Below, piece after piece: positions 59,801 to 64,000 of a stretch of DNA of 64,000 nucleotides. Source of the DNA: Lota lota (taxonomy: Eukaryota > Chordata > Actinopteri > Gadiformes > Lotidae); assembly GCA_026745465.1 (NCBI GenBank), contig JACYXH010000812.1, positions 4,516,454-4,580,453 on the forward strand, given 5' to 3'. The notes beneath the pieces are model-generated. The model had not been told where the DNA came from and did no database searches. It saw only the letters and a program-made list of their open reading frames with translations. Both the position numbers and the translations under genes were made by a program. Each line of letters begins with the position of its first letter. Within the stretch, counting starts at the first letter, position 1.

Positions 59801-62103
59801 CTCTTTAAAAATATGTGAATAGGGAACCATCACACTCGGCTATTTTCGAATATAATATATATTACATCAATGGTCCAACTTTCTTGAGAAAGTGGAGTTA
59901 TGCTGCAGATTTGCAGACTTGCTTCAAACATGTGTATGAAGCAGTACTCTTATATATTCGGAAATAGCCGCATTTGATATTACTAAAGTCTGCTTGGAGT
60001 ACAAAGATGCCATTGGGTAACAATCTACAAACAAACAGAAATGTTGGTTGTTAATGTTTAAGTGATAAAATCCTTATCCAAAATCCTCATCTAAATCATA
60101 GGGTACTGAGGTAACCACACAAATACAATCAACCCACTTGTTCCAGTCGTATTTCTGCATTGACCAGCTCGTGAACCACAGAGTCTGAGAGGCTAGCGTC
60201 TCGCAACAGATAGGCCGTGAAGTTCTCGTCGTCCTTCAGAATGTCGTCTAACTTCAGCCCGTGACCTAGATGAATGGACAAAAATCATTGACTAGCTGGT
60301 GTCCAGGAAATAGTTGACAGCCAGAATTGCTACGGGTTTCAGGGAAGGATGTCCAATGGAAAGATGCAATGTGTTACAAGGATGTTCATGTTCTTCTTAG
60401 TCATAGTCATATTCAATTGTTTTTTGGTTGTTTGTTGTTCTTATGAGTTTATAGGAGTGAAATACAAAACGAGCACAAATGAAGGTTTAACTTTTTACTC
60501 CTTCGATTCCTTCGACCAAATTGACACATACCCCAGTATGTGAGTTTTAATCAGAGCTCAAACCTCACCAAACTGGTAGTCCTGTAGTCGTACCTGAGAC
60601 CAAATATGGTTTATTGCGCAGAGCCTCCATGAAGTTAGAGAAGGAGGAAATGTCTCTCCAGATCTGCCCCAGCTGCTGGGTCTCCACACCATCTAGCAGC
60701 AGCTCCTGGGCATCAGCATAGAATCGAGCTAATCTGCAACAAAGAACCAAGCGTACCATTTTACCTTGACTGCTATTCCTATTACACCACACAGATAATG
60801 TTGGGTCATTTTCCTAAACCAGTGTTGTTATACTGTATATTTCCATGAAATAGTTGTAACCAAGCGGTAGTAATTAATGTAGCCTAGTTAAGTAAGTTTG
60901 GCTTTAAAATGAACAAAATGTAAAATCTGCCATATGTTATATCCAGAATGTATAACGTCAGTTGAATAATATATTACATATATTAAATATATATATTGAA
61001 CATAAACACACAATCATGTTTATGATTCCCCCGTCAAACATACTCGACACAATGCTAAAGCTAAATAAGTAAAGCCTCTGATACAGCCACTACTATATAC
61101 GTTTTGAAAGAACCTACATGGAGTTGTTGTAGTTGGAGACGACTCCAGGAGACTCTCCCCTGGTGGGATATCTGAAACAGGGGTTGTTGGCGTTGCAGAA
61201 TATCCCCTGGATCCAGGGGAGAGTCCCCGCCGAGGGCATGGCCTTGTTGGGAAAGTGACCTGAATGGACACGCAATGACGAATGAGGTCGCTCGAAAGAG
61301 GCTAATCAAAGGAGCTAGCACATGGGGGCAATCAGCTGAATAACATCTATTTTTAGCTAATTCTGGAAACGGCAATGAATGCGGCAAAAAAATATATAAA
61401 TAAAAACAAACAGTAAGCAGAACATCTTACTACAATTATCTGTAGACAGCTACCATCATACAATAAAATGAAAGTATGGTACAGTAAAAAAAACTGTAAT
61501 AAAATAGGACTCCTTACACTCATGCTGCCTGTACAGCGGGTTAGCCTTACGCAGCCACACCAGACCGATAAACAACAGCACTGGCCACAGAATCTCCACC
61601 ATGAAGCGGATCTAAACAGGGACAAAGTGATACACATGCTAAGAACCTACATTTGTCAAACTCAGATAAAAAAGATTTTTTTATTAACTTAACTTATTTA
61701 AACCTTAAGGCCTATGTCTTTGTTTTAGAAATATTTGTAAATATTTGTAAAAAGCAAGTTGTCAGTTATTCAGTCAATGTATGGAAAAAGGAAATATCCT
61801 GAATTAATTAATTCATTAAGTGAATTAAATATATTTTAAGACTCATTCTATGCATATTCATCAACGGCAGCATAAGTATAAAATGTATTAAAGTCAGTTA
61901 TGCATATTCCATATCTCAATCTTTTTGCATCTGATAGCATTAACATTAATCTGTTTTTAATGTTCTTCTGAAAATCAGGTGGTCAAAACATTTTAGAAAC
62001 CACCGGAGCAGGTGAAGGGTGATGAGCTGTAGGCCACCTTCTGTCTCTTGCGGAGAGTCCAGTTTTTCCAAAGCAACAGGCGAATTTGACTGCCTGTATT
62101 CAT
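18190..62103 (-). CDS. abca4: ABCA4 retinal phospholipid/retinoid flippase (48-exon gene)
   Basis: Full-size ABCA transporter that imports N-retinylidene-phosphatidylethanolamine from the lumenal to the cytosolic leaflet of photoreceptor disc membranes, clearing retinoid adducts. This role is from the vertebrate family. The 48 exons below join into 2307 codons plus TGA with no frame break. Order: TM1 (about 25-45), large extracellular domain 1 (about 46-645), TM helices to about 862, charged linker, NBD1 (about 983-1226), linker, TM7 (1406-1427), ECD2 to about 1700, TM helices to about 1935, NBD2 (about 1960-2190) and the C-terminal region with VFVNFA (2272-2277). [43 protein letters not shown] and the exon plan separate it from ABCA1/ABCA7. 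Human ABCA4 is 2273 residues. The residue equivalent to human G1961 is Gly here. Whether this is the fish a or b paralogue is not decided. Confidence 0.95.
18301..21219 (-). other. abca4: abca4 intron 47 with (TA)n and telomere-like repeat
   Basis: Holds (TA)n at 18595-18662 followed by (CTGT)n to about 18698, and three TTAGGG-type units at 19001-19019. An AT-rich stretch at 19640-20130 looks repeat-derived but I cannot classify it. No exon is seen. Confidence 0.7.
21220..21469 (-). CDS. abca4: abca4 exon 47 (C-terminal regulatory domain)
   Basis: Residues 2188-2271: [68 protein letters not shown]. 250 nt, identical in length to the human exon; donor CAG|GTACCG. Confidence 0.96.
21470..23763 (-). 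other. abca4: abca4 intron 46
   Basis: Contains a GATA/GAGA-rich patch (22373-22424) and a hAT-like terminus CAGGGGTTCCCAACCTGTG beginning at 22880, without a visible matching end. No coding exon found. Confidence 0.5.
23764..23856 (-). CDS. abca4: abca4 exon 46 (NBD2)
   Basis: Residues 2157-2188: [20 protein letters not shown] then [11 protein letters not shown]. 93 nt; acceptor CACCAG, donor AA|GTAAGC. Confidence 0.96.
24137..24240 (-). CDS. abca4: abca4 exon 45 (NBD2 Walker B and H-loop)
   Basis: Residues 2123-2157: [20 protein letters not shown] then [15 protein letters not shown]. Walker B Asp2123, catalytic Glu2124, H-loop His2156. 104 nt; donor AG|GTGGAC. Confidence 0.97.
24257..24291. 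repeat. (GGA)n microsatellite
   Basis: About eleven GGA units in intron 44, 17 bases beyond the exon 45 acceptor. On the transcript strand it is (TCC)n and forms the pyrimidine tract. Confidence 0.9.
24598..24732 (-). CDS. abca4: abca4 exon 44 (NBD2 signature)
   Basis: Residues 2078-2122: [45 protein letters not shown]. Signature YSGG at 2099-2102. Walker B is split by the intron after LVLL. 135 nt; donor CTG|GTGAGC. Confidence 0.97.
25124..25265 (-). CDS. abca4: abca4 exon 43 (NBD2 Q-loop)
   Basis: Residues 2030-2077: [20 protein letters not shown] (Q-loop Gln2047) then [19 protein letters not shown]. 142 nt; donor AGG|GTGAGT. Confidence 0.97.
25325..25386. repeat. (GT)n microsatellite
   Basis: A pure 62-base GT repeat, 60 bases outside exon 43 in intron 42. 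Confidence 0.95.
25387..26992 (-). other. abca4: abca4 intron 42, remainder
   Basis: AT-rich intronic sequence with a second GT-rich stretch (26166-26243). No exon or element is supported. Confidence 0.5.
26993..27099 (-). CDS. abca4: abca4 exon 42 (NBD2 Walker A)
   Basis: Residues 1995-2030: [20 protein letters not shown] then [15 protein letters not shown]. Walker A GVNGAGKT at 2000-2007, Lys2006. 107 nt; donor AG|GTACGT. Confidence 0.97.
27718..27780 (-). CDS. abca4: abca4 exon 41 (NBD2 start)
   Basis: Residues 1974-1994: [20 protein letters not shown] then E. 63 nt. The Gly of CVGV (residue 1989) aligns with human G1961, a well-known Stargardt site, and is conserved. Donor GAG|GTACAC. 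Confidence 0.94.
28126..28345. mobile_element. Foldback (MITE-like) element
   Basis: Two 88-base arms (28126-28213 and 28258-28345) are near-identical inverted copies around a 44-base loop. Termini read TAGACCCTTTTCA with a possible TA target duplication. No coding capacity. Lies in abca4 intron 40. Family unknown. Confidence 0.8.
29156..29276 (-). CDS. abca4: abca4 exon 40 (pre-NBD2)
   Basis: Residues 1933-1973: [20 protein letters not shown] then [20 protein letters not shown]. The [10 protein letters not shown] segment is a strong ABCA marker. 121 nt; donor AAG|GTAAAC. Confidence 0.96.
29557..29686 (-). CDS. abca4: abca4 exon 39 (last TM helix)
   Basis: Residues 1890-1933: [20 protein letters not shown] then the helix [23 protein letters not shown]. 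130 nt; donor TG|GTAAGG. Confidence 0.95.
30412..30535 (-). CDS. abca4: abca4 exon 38 (TMD2)
   Basis: Residues 1849-1890: [42 protein letters not shown]. 124 nt; acceptor CGTAG, donor G|GTACGA. Confidence 0.95.
30891..31038 (-). CDS. abca4: abca4 exon 37 (TMD2)
   Basis: Residues 1799-1848: [49 protein letters not shown]. 148 nt; donor CGG|GTACCG. Confidence 0.96.
31394..31509 (-). CDS. abca4: abca4 exon 36 (TMD2)
   Basis: Residues 1761-1799: [20 protein letters not shown] then [19 protein letters not shown]. 116 nt; donor GG|GTAACT. Confidence 0.94.
32615..32792 (-). CDS. abca4: abca4 exon 35 (TMD2)
   Basis: Residues 1701-1760: [61 protein letters not shown]8 and the conserved cytosolic coupling helix. 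178 nt; donor ATG|GTAGGG. Confidence 0.96.
33236..33405 (-). CDS. abca4: abca4 exon 34 (ECD2 end)
   Basis: Residues 1645-1701: [55 protein letters not shown]. 170 nt; donor GT|GTGAGT. Confidence 0.96.
33785..33859 (-). CDS. abca4: abca4 exon 33 (ECD2)
   Basis: Residues 1620-1644: [20 protein letters not shown] then EFNIK. 75 nt, phase 0 both ends; donor AAG|GTCAGG. Confidence 0.93.
34656..34761 (-). CDS. abca4: abca4 exon 32 (ECD2)
   Basis: Residues 1584-1619: [20 protein letters not shown] then [19 protein letters not shown] is a sequon. 106 nt; donor GGG|GTACTT is weak. Confidence 0.93.
34870..34902 (-). CDS. abca4: abca4 exon 31 (ECD2 micro-exon)
   Basis: Residues 1573-1584: [12 protein letters not shown]. 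33 nt, the same tiny exon as human exon 32. Acceptor TTTTCACAG, donor AG|GTAATA. Confidence 0.93.
35159..35437 (-). CDS. abca4: abca4 exon 30 (ECD2, fused human exons 30+31)
   Basis: Residues 1480-1573: [70 protein letters not shown]. 279 nt without the intron that divides this region in human (recalled 187+95). The downstream donor is AAG|GCGGGT, a GC donor. Confidence 0.93.
35730..35807. mobile_element. 78-bp Tc1/mariner-like MITE
   Basis: Perfect 29-bp inverted repeats (35730-35758, 35779-35807) starting TACTGCTCAAAAAAA flank only 20 bases. The termini resemble a widespread vertebrate TA-inserting transposon known in fishes and lampreys (from memory). It sits inside a (TA)n tract that continues to about 35848, consistent with TA insertion. 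Lies in abca4 intron 29. Confidence 0.7.
35895..36224. mobile_element. MITE-like element with internal repeats
   Basis: An inverted repeat of 26 bp with one mismatch (35909-35934 versus 36185-36210, core CTGGTAAGACCCGCCCA) extends imperfectly to about 45 bp. Between the arms, a 41-bp unit with TAACCTAACCCTAAACTTAA occurs at 35980-36020 and 36053-36093. Lies in intron 29 only about 35 bases past the exon 29 donor. Confidence 0.6.
36260..36358 (-). CDS. abca4: abca4 exon 29 (ECD2)
   Basis: Residues 1447-1480: [20 protein letters not shown] then [12 protein letters not shown]. 99 nt as in human. The acceptor TTGAAG is unusual in having no pyrimidine run directly before it. Donor GG|GTGGGT. Confidence 0.88.
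36631..36808. repeat. G-rich minisatellite, about 20-bp unit
   Basis: Roughly eight variable units of the form GGGGGTCAGGATGTGTGTTTT. Ends 14 bases from the exon 28 donor; the minus-strand transcript is C-rich there. Confidence 0.85.
36822..36946 (-). CDS. abca4: abca4 exon 28 (TM7)
   Basis: Residues 1406-1447: [20 protein letters not shown] is TM7; [20 protein letters not shown] starts ECD2. 125 nt. The donor AG|GTTGGA is next to a G-rich minisatellite on the intron side. Confidence 0.95.
37338..37507 (-). CDS. abca4: abca4 exon 27 (linker to TMD2)
   Basis: Residues 1349-1405: low-complexity [20 protein letters not shown] then [27 protein letters not shown] just before TM7. 170 nt against a recalled 266 in human, so the variable linker is about 32 residues shorter. 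Donor CAG|GTAGGA. Confidence 0.93.
38310..38364 (-). CDS. abca4: abca4 exon 26
   Basis: Residues 1331-1349: [21 protein letters not shown](L/I)KVT is the conserved end of NBD1. 55 nt; acceptor CCTAG, donor G|GTAAAA. Confidence 0.88.
38844..39049 (-). CDS. abca4: abca4 exon 25 (NBD1 C-terminal regulatory region)
   Basis: Residues 1262-1330: [53 protein letters not shown]. Very close to the family. 206 nt. The donor GTGCAT is non-consensus beyond GT. Upstream intron is a roughly 180-nt CT-rich tract. Confidence 0.95.
39050..39240. repeat. Purine-rich (GGAGGA/GGTGGA) tract
   Basis: Almost unbroken purines on the + strand. On the transcribed strand it is an extended pyrimidine tract leading to the exon 25 acceptor. 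Confidence 0.85.
39536..39641 (-). CDS. abca4: abca4 exon 24 (cysteine-rich linker)
   Basis: Residues 1227-1262: [20 protein letters not shown] then [16 protein letters not shown]. Seven cysteines in the first 16 residues. Human ABCA4 has a reduced version (CSCSSKG). 106 nt; donor G|GTGAGT. Confidence 0.9.
40084..40265 (-). CDS. abca4: abca4 exon 23 (NBD1 H-loop)
   Basis: Residues 1166-1226: [20 protein letters not shown] (H-loop His1174), [36 protein letters not shown]. 182 nt, 12 fewer than recalled for human, phase-0 end; donor GAG|GTGAGC. Confidence 0.94.
41147..41284 (-). CDS. abca4: abca4 exon 22 (NBD1 Walker B)
   Basis: Residues 1120-1166: [20 protein letters not shown] then [20 protein letters not shown]. 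Walker B Asp1142 and catalytic Glu1143, D-loop in SGVDP. 138 nt; donor G|GTGAGA. Confidence 0.96.
41510..41751. repeat. Three-copy tandem repeat, 80-81 bp unit
   Basis: Units start near 41510, 41590 and 41671. Each contains ATCAG...GAATAATAA, AAGCTA(C/T)ATAAATATA and ATAATTGCTGGCTGA. Located in abca4 intron 21. Confidence 0.92.
41872..42011 (-). CDS. abca4: abca4 exon 21 (NBD1 helical subdomain)
   Basis: Residues 1073-1120: [44 protein letters not shown]. The ABC signature LSGG is split between this exon and the next (1118-1121). 140 nt; donor G|GTAGGG. Confidence 0.95.
42125..42250. repeat. Probable dispersed repeat fragment
   Basis: TTATATGGTGCTTGTCAAGA and ACCTAAAGTGCTTTACAT resemble a common teleost repeat (…TATAGCGCTTTTC…AAAGCGCTTTACA). 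Intron 20. Classification is from memory. Confidence 0.4.
42531..42662 (-). CDS. abca4: abca4 exon 20 (NBD1 Q-loop)
   Basis: Residues 1029-1073: [44 protein letters not shown]-loop Gln1066. 132 nt; donor CA|GTGAGT. Confidence 0.96.
42932..43109 (-). CDS. abca4: abca4 exon 19 (NBD1 Walker A)
   Basis: Residues 970-1029. [20 protein letters not shown] starts NBD1; [13 protein letters not shown] holds Walker A (GHNGAGKT, 1019-1026, Lys1025). 178 nt; donor AT|GTGAGT. Confidence 0.96.
43555..43785 (-). CDS. abca4: abca4 exon 18 (expanded charged linker)
   Basis: Residues 893-970: acidic [10 protein letters not shown], then basic [16 protein letters not shown] and acidic [10 protein letters not shown] before NLQGDAG. 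231 nt against a recalled 90 in human. Cytosolic; no catalytic motif. Flanking splice sites (CCAG, GTAAGA) and phases fit neighbouring exons. Confidence 0.82.
44103..44195 (-). CDS. abca4: abca4 exon 17 (pre-NBD1 linker)
   Basis: Residues 862-893: [20 protein letters not shown] then [11 protein letters not shown]. The GQYG...PFYF part matches the family; the remainder is variable linker. 93 nt versus a recalled 66 in human; donor A|GTAAGC. Confidence 0.85.
44394..44598 (-). CDS. abca4: abca4 exon 16 (TMD1 end)
   Basis: Residues 794-862: [40 protein letters not shown], then [27 protein letters not shown]. 205 nt; the donor GTCTCA is weak. Confidence 0.95.
44868..45089 (-). CDS. abca4: abca4 exon 15 (TMD1)
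   Basis: Residues 720-793: [59 protein letters not shown]. Several TM helices. 222 nt; acceptor CTAG, donor GCC|GTAGGT. Confidence 0.95.
45683..45905 (-). CDS. abca4: abca4 exon 14 (TMD1)
   Basis: Residues 645-719. [20 protein letters not shown] forms TM2; [20 protein letters not shown] is the conserved coupling segment; [20 protein letters not shown] begins TM3. 223 nt; donor ATG|GTGAGA. Confidence 0.96.
45906..47434 (-). other. abca4: abca4 intron 13
   Basis: 1.5 kb of AT-rich intronic sequence. I see no exon, microsatellite or transposon in it. Confidence 0.6.
47435..47611 (-). CDS. abca4: abca4 exon 13 (ECD1 end)
   Basis: Residues 586-645: [55 protein letters not shown], leading to the membrane. 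177 nt; donor CT|GTGAGT. The intron upstream is a long GA/CT-rich tract. Confidence 0.95.
47612..49010 (-). other. abca4: abca4 intron 12 with GA-rich tract and CpG-rich patch
   Basis: (GAGAG)n-type purine repeat at 47620-47850 directly before the exon 13 acceptor. A CpG-rich patch with GGCGCGCC lies near 48180-48330, and GT-rich sequence at 48600-48740. Confidence 0.7.
49011..49216 (-). CDS. abca4: abca4 exon 12 (ECD1)
   Basis: Residues 518-586: [52 protein letters not shown]. 206 nt. The donor GTGTGTGTGT is part of a short GT run rather than a GTRAGT consensus. Confidence 0.95.
49217..51601 (-). other. abca4: abca4 intron 11, dense microsatellites
   Basis: Holds (GT)n at 49546-49605, (CA)n at 49756-49832, (GAGACA)n at 50030-50215, (GT)n at 50334-50367 and 50769-50799, and G-rich runs near 50950-50990. 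No exon seen between. Confidence 0.8.
51602..51799 (-). CDS. abca4: abca4 exon 11 (ECD1)
   Basis: Residues 452-517: [42 protein letters not shown] sequence ([13 protein letters not shown]), FNQYSE. 198 nt; donor GAG|GTGAGA. Confidence 0.95.
52291..52407 (-). CDS. abca4: abca4 exon 10 (ECD1)
   Basis: Residues 413-451: [20 protein letters not shown] then [22 protein letters not shown] is a sequon. 117 nt, phase 0 both ends; donor AGG|GTGAGG. Confidence 0.94.
52970..53155. repeat. (GAGACA)n-type satellite
   Basis: Imperfect GAGACAGA repeats in intron 9, the same motif class as in intron 11. Confidence 0.9.
53235..53374 (-). CDS. abca4: abca4 exon 9 (ECD1)
   Basis: Residues 366-412: [43 protein letters not shown]. 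140 nt. The acceptor is ACAG directly after a 24-base C homopolymer; donor GTAAGA. Confidence 0.95.
53379..53402. repeat. 24-base poly-G (poly-C in transcript)
   Basis: Uninterrupted G run on the + strand. In the abca4 transcript it is C24 immediately upstream of the exon 9 ACAG acceptor. Confidence 0.95.
54070..54307 (-). CDS. abca4: abca4 exon 8 (ECD1)
   Basis: Residues 287-366. [20 protein letters not shown] followed by [10 protein letters not shown] is diagnostic for ABCA4. 238 nt, one codon shorter than the human exon. Acceptor TCTAG, donor A|GTGAGT. Confidence 0.96.
54308..56365 (-). other. abca4: abca4 intron 7 with (GGAGA)n satellite
   Basis: A purine repeat dominated by GAGGA units spans about 56025-56280. 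(CA)n at 55495-55516, a C14 run at 55646-55659 and GT at 55774-55795 also occur. No exon seen. Confidence 0.8.
56366..56455 (-). CDS. abca4: abca4 exon 7 (ECD1)
   Basis: Residues 257-286: [20 protein letters not shown] then [10 protein letters not shown]. 90 nt, both ends phase 0; donor GTG|GTAAGT. Confidence 0.93.
56456..59347 (-). other. abca4: abca4 intron 6
   Basis: 2.9 kb, the second largest intron. A perfect 12-bp hairpin with a 3-base loop (57543-57569) and a C-run at 57258-57269 are the only structures noticed. Confidence 0.6.
59348..59545 (-). CDS. abca4: abca4 exon 6 (ECD1)
   Basis: Residues 191-256: [58 protein letters not shown]. 198 nt. The terminal codon is TTG with donor GTCAGT, the same exon end as human codon 256. 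Confidence 0.95.
60138..60265 (-). CDS. abca4: abca4 exon 5 (ECD1)
   Basis: Residues 148-190: [20 protein letters not shown] then [21 protein letters not shown] in two parts of one helix-rich segment. NFT is a sequon. 128 nt, phase-0 end; donor CAA|GTGGGT. Confidence 0.93.
60594..60733 (-). CDS. abca4: abca4 exon 4 (ECD1)
   Basis: Residues 101-148: [45 protein letters not shown]. Soluble helical part of ECD1. 140 nt; donor G|GTACGA. Confidence 0.95.
61118..61259 (-). CDS. abca4: abca4 exon 3 (ECD1)
   Basis: Residues 54-101. [26 protein letters not shown] and [13 protein letters not shown] are hallmark ABCA4 sequences with three lumenal cysteines and an N-glycosylation sequon (NNS). 142 nt; donor AT|GTAGGT. 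Confidence 0.95.
61518..61611 (-). CDS. abca4: abca4 exon 2 (TM1)
   Basis: Residues 23-54. [20 protein letters not shown] is the first transmembrane helix, followed by [11 protein letters not shown] at the lumenal exit. 94 nt, ends one base into a Cys codon; donor GTAAGG. Confidence 0.95.
62038..62103 (-). CDS. abca4: abca4 exon 1 (start codon)
   Basis: Residues 1-22: MNTGSQ then [16 protein letters not shown], the cytosolic N-terminus conserved in ABCA4. This ATG gives exactly the 22-codon first exon of the human gene; position -3 is G. Donor AAG|GTGGCC. A 6-codon upstream ORF (62115-62135) would precede it if transcription starts further right. Confidence 0.88.
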
Positions 62104-62114
62104 CTCTGAACAGC

Positions 62115-62135
62115 TCAACCCCAGGAAGGGGTCAT
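62115..62135 (-). other. Six-codon upstream ORF before abca4
   Basis: ATG ACC CCT TCC TGG GGT TGA ends 11 bases before the abca4 start codon. Relevant only if the 5'UTR extends past 62135, which cannot be told from sequence. Confidence 0.35.
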
Positions 62136-62196
62136 CCGATTCTGATAAACCTGGACATGGAGGACTTCATCAGTGTTCACATCTACAGTGCTTCTA

Positions 62197-62198
<2 letters not shown>

Positions 62199-62278
<80 letters not shown>
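62199..62278. repeat. (GT)n microsatellite upstream of abca4
   Basis: 80-base GT repeat starting about 95 bases upstream of the abca4 ATG. Confidence 0.95.
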
Positions 62279-62281
<3 letters not shown>

Positions 62282-62489
62282 TTTGTTTGTGTAAATGGAC
62301 ACGTGTGATTGACAAATGCATCCAGTTCACTCATGCATAATTTACTTGAAACAGTCACATATATTTTGCAATAAACATCAATGCACTTGCTCAATCACAT
62401 GTTGTGTGAAAATCGTGTCATGCCTTAGGAGAATGTCAAGCATGCACATTTATTTGCAGGTCTGCAACTGCACAAACTCTCTCTGTCCC

Positions 62490-62490
<1 letters not shown>

Positions 62491-62524
<34 letters not shown>
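62491..62524. repeat. 34-base poly-C run
   Basis: Uninterrupted C34 about 390 bases upstream of the abca4 ATG; G34 on the gene's strand, with quadruplex potential. Homopolymer length may be unreliable. Confidence 0.9.
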
Positions 62525-63647
62525 ACACCCACCCCCAAACACACACACACACACAAGCACTAAGGTGTCATCATGTGTCTGGCAATGTGTCAAACTCAAC
62601 TGGTTACTCCATTGCTTAATGTGCATACTACCAAGACCTTGTGTGTCATTATTATGTGATTAATCTTAACAATAATTTCCCCATAACCTTTAACGAGTCA
62701 TACAAAATAGGAGGAGTAGTCATTTTCCATAATTTAAAATGACACTTTAAATTAATCCGTAATGGAAAATAAAAGTACCCCACTGACAATTATTAATGTG
62801 AATTCATGAATTAAATACCAATCCAGCCTGTCCCAACAATGCAAATGTTTGAACAAAATGAATGTCATTAGTTAATGTTCATTACAGTCTTAATCAAAGA
62901 AACACACATACACATATTTACTATGTTACCACTAATAATTACTATCATTAGTATTTACGGAGCATACAACTGACAATTGCTGTCTCCAGCAAATTTGAAA
63001 CCTGTACTCTTCAGTCTGTACTCTCATGGCACTAAGCAAGCAGTTAGGGCTTATAAAATAGGAGTGGCACTGAAACTTCAACCTTGCCATTAGTTGGTTG
63101 CCAGTACACAGTAAATGGGTATTGAAATATTTGCTATTCCTTTCTTCCTTATTATAATTATGTTATTGTCATGAGGCTGTCTAAAAGGTTCCATCTTGGA
63201 CTAATATTGTCCTGTTGTGGAGAGAAGAGCCGCAGTTCTACCAGAAAACAGTCCCCAAGTGTACAAAAGTTAGAAACATGAGAATATTTATAATTTCTCT
63301 TGAACTAGACATGCCATGTTGTATAATGAGACACGTTTCATGATGAACATCCAGAACACAGAAGAACACATTCTGTTGACAGGGTCAGGGCACACAGGAA
63401 TAATTAACCTAGTTCCAATAACCAATCACCCCAAGTACATGGAAGTTCTCATCATCCTCACCCAATTAACCAACTACCTCCAAACCACATACATCCAGCG
63501 CCTTACCTCTAGCAGAAACGTTGTGAAGGACCCACTACATGGAGAATAGAGGTGGACGAGTGAGTTGAAGCGATGGCCGATATTAAGCCAGGTATAAGAG
63601 CTTGCCCCGTAGATCCCAGCTGTCCAAATTCTGCCCCTTTCCCTCCA

Positions 63648-63701
<54 letters not shown>

Positions 63702-64000
63702 CGCCTTCAGGTCAGCTGTGTTCCTAATCTGATTGCTCTAATCCCCCCCCCCCCAGTGCAACATGGGCAGGCTGGGAAAAAGACAACAGTCATCCATTTT
63801 GAAGAAGAATTGGGCAGGGATCTGCTGTTGGGAGTAGGAAGTCATAGGAGTTGAGGACAAGCTCATCATATTCGGACCGGAAGTTGCAGGTTTGATCCTC
63901 CAAAGTACTATAGTCAGGTGTAACGTTTTCAGTTTTTTCTTCAGTAAGAAACTAGTGGACCTTGTTCTACCTGGCGGTCATGGTACACGCGTTACATTGC

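Larger units (their letters stand above)
62104..64000 (-). promoter_or_regulatory. abca4 upstream flank, promoter not delimited
   Basis: Non-coding as far as I can see. One TTAATCC (62752-62758) fits the CRX/OTX photoreceptor motif but occurs often by chance. No convincing TATA box or CpG island. The frame at 63316-63549 has no recognisable features. (CT)n at 63657-63698. Confidence 0.35.

Noticed and set aside
63316..63549. 77-codon + strand frame upstream of abca4
   Set aside because: No recognisable motif or homologue; reported only as flank.

Overview
The window is vertebrate nuclear DNA, almost certainly from a ray-finned (teleost) fish. The evidence is split genes with canonical GT-AG introns, two recognisable vertebrate neural/retinal genes, short introns (mostly 0.25-3 kb), very long (GT)n, (TA)n and poly-C tracts, and teleost-type transposon remnants. 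There is no bacterial or viral gene content. Species cannot be named from the sequence alone.

Left edge (1-2300): the last coding exon and 3'UTR of an olfactomedin-domain gene on the + strand, best matching OLFM3 (noelin-3). Positions 2301 to about 17240 are intergenic. They hold microsatellites, tRNA-like sequence, a LINE 3' end, an exon-like helical coding fragment, a degenerate PIF/Harbinger-type DNA transposon with a Myb/SANT-like remnant, and a diverged direct repeat. I see no complete gene there.

Most of the window (18190-62103, minus strand) is one gene, abca4, the retinal ABC transporter (rim protein) that flips N-retinylidene-phosphatidylethanolamine in photoreceptor outer-segment discs. 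I reconstructed 48 coding exons by hand from splice sites and family similarity. They total 6924 nt, divisible by three, and give a predicted protein of 2307 residues from an ATG to a TGA. Exon lengths and phases match the human gene as I remember it almost exon for exon. Departures are a fused exon 30 (human 30+31), one GC-AG intron, an enlarged charged linker before NBD1 (exons 17-18), a shortened linker after NBD1 (exons 26-27), and a lysine/arginine-rich C-terminus read directly into a stop instead of a tiny last exon.

Both ABC cassettes look catalytically intact (Walker A, Q-loop, signature, Walker B and H-loop in each), and the C-terminal VFVNFA motif is present. The olfm3 and abca4 genes converge tail to tail. 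Nothing suggests that they work together beyond neural/retinal expression of both families. The region right of 62103 is the abca4 upstream flank, with a long GT repeat, a 34-base poly-C run and a (CT)n tract. I found no undescribed multi-gene system. The most interesting items are splice-site oddities in abca4 and several foldback or TIR elements in introns and intergenic DNA.
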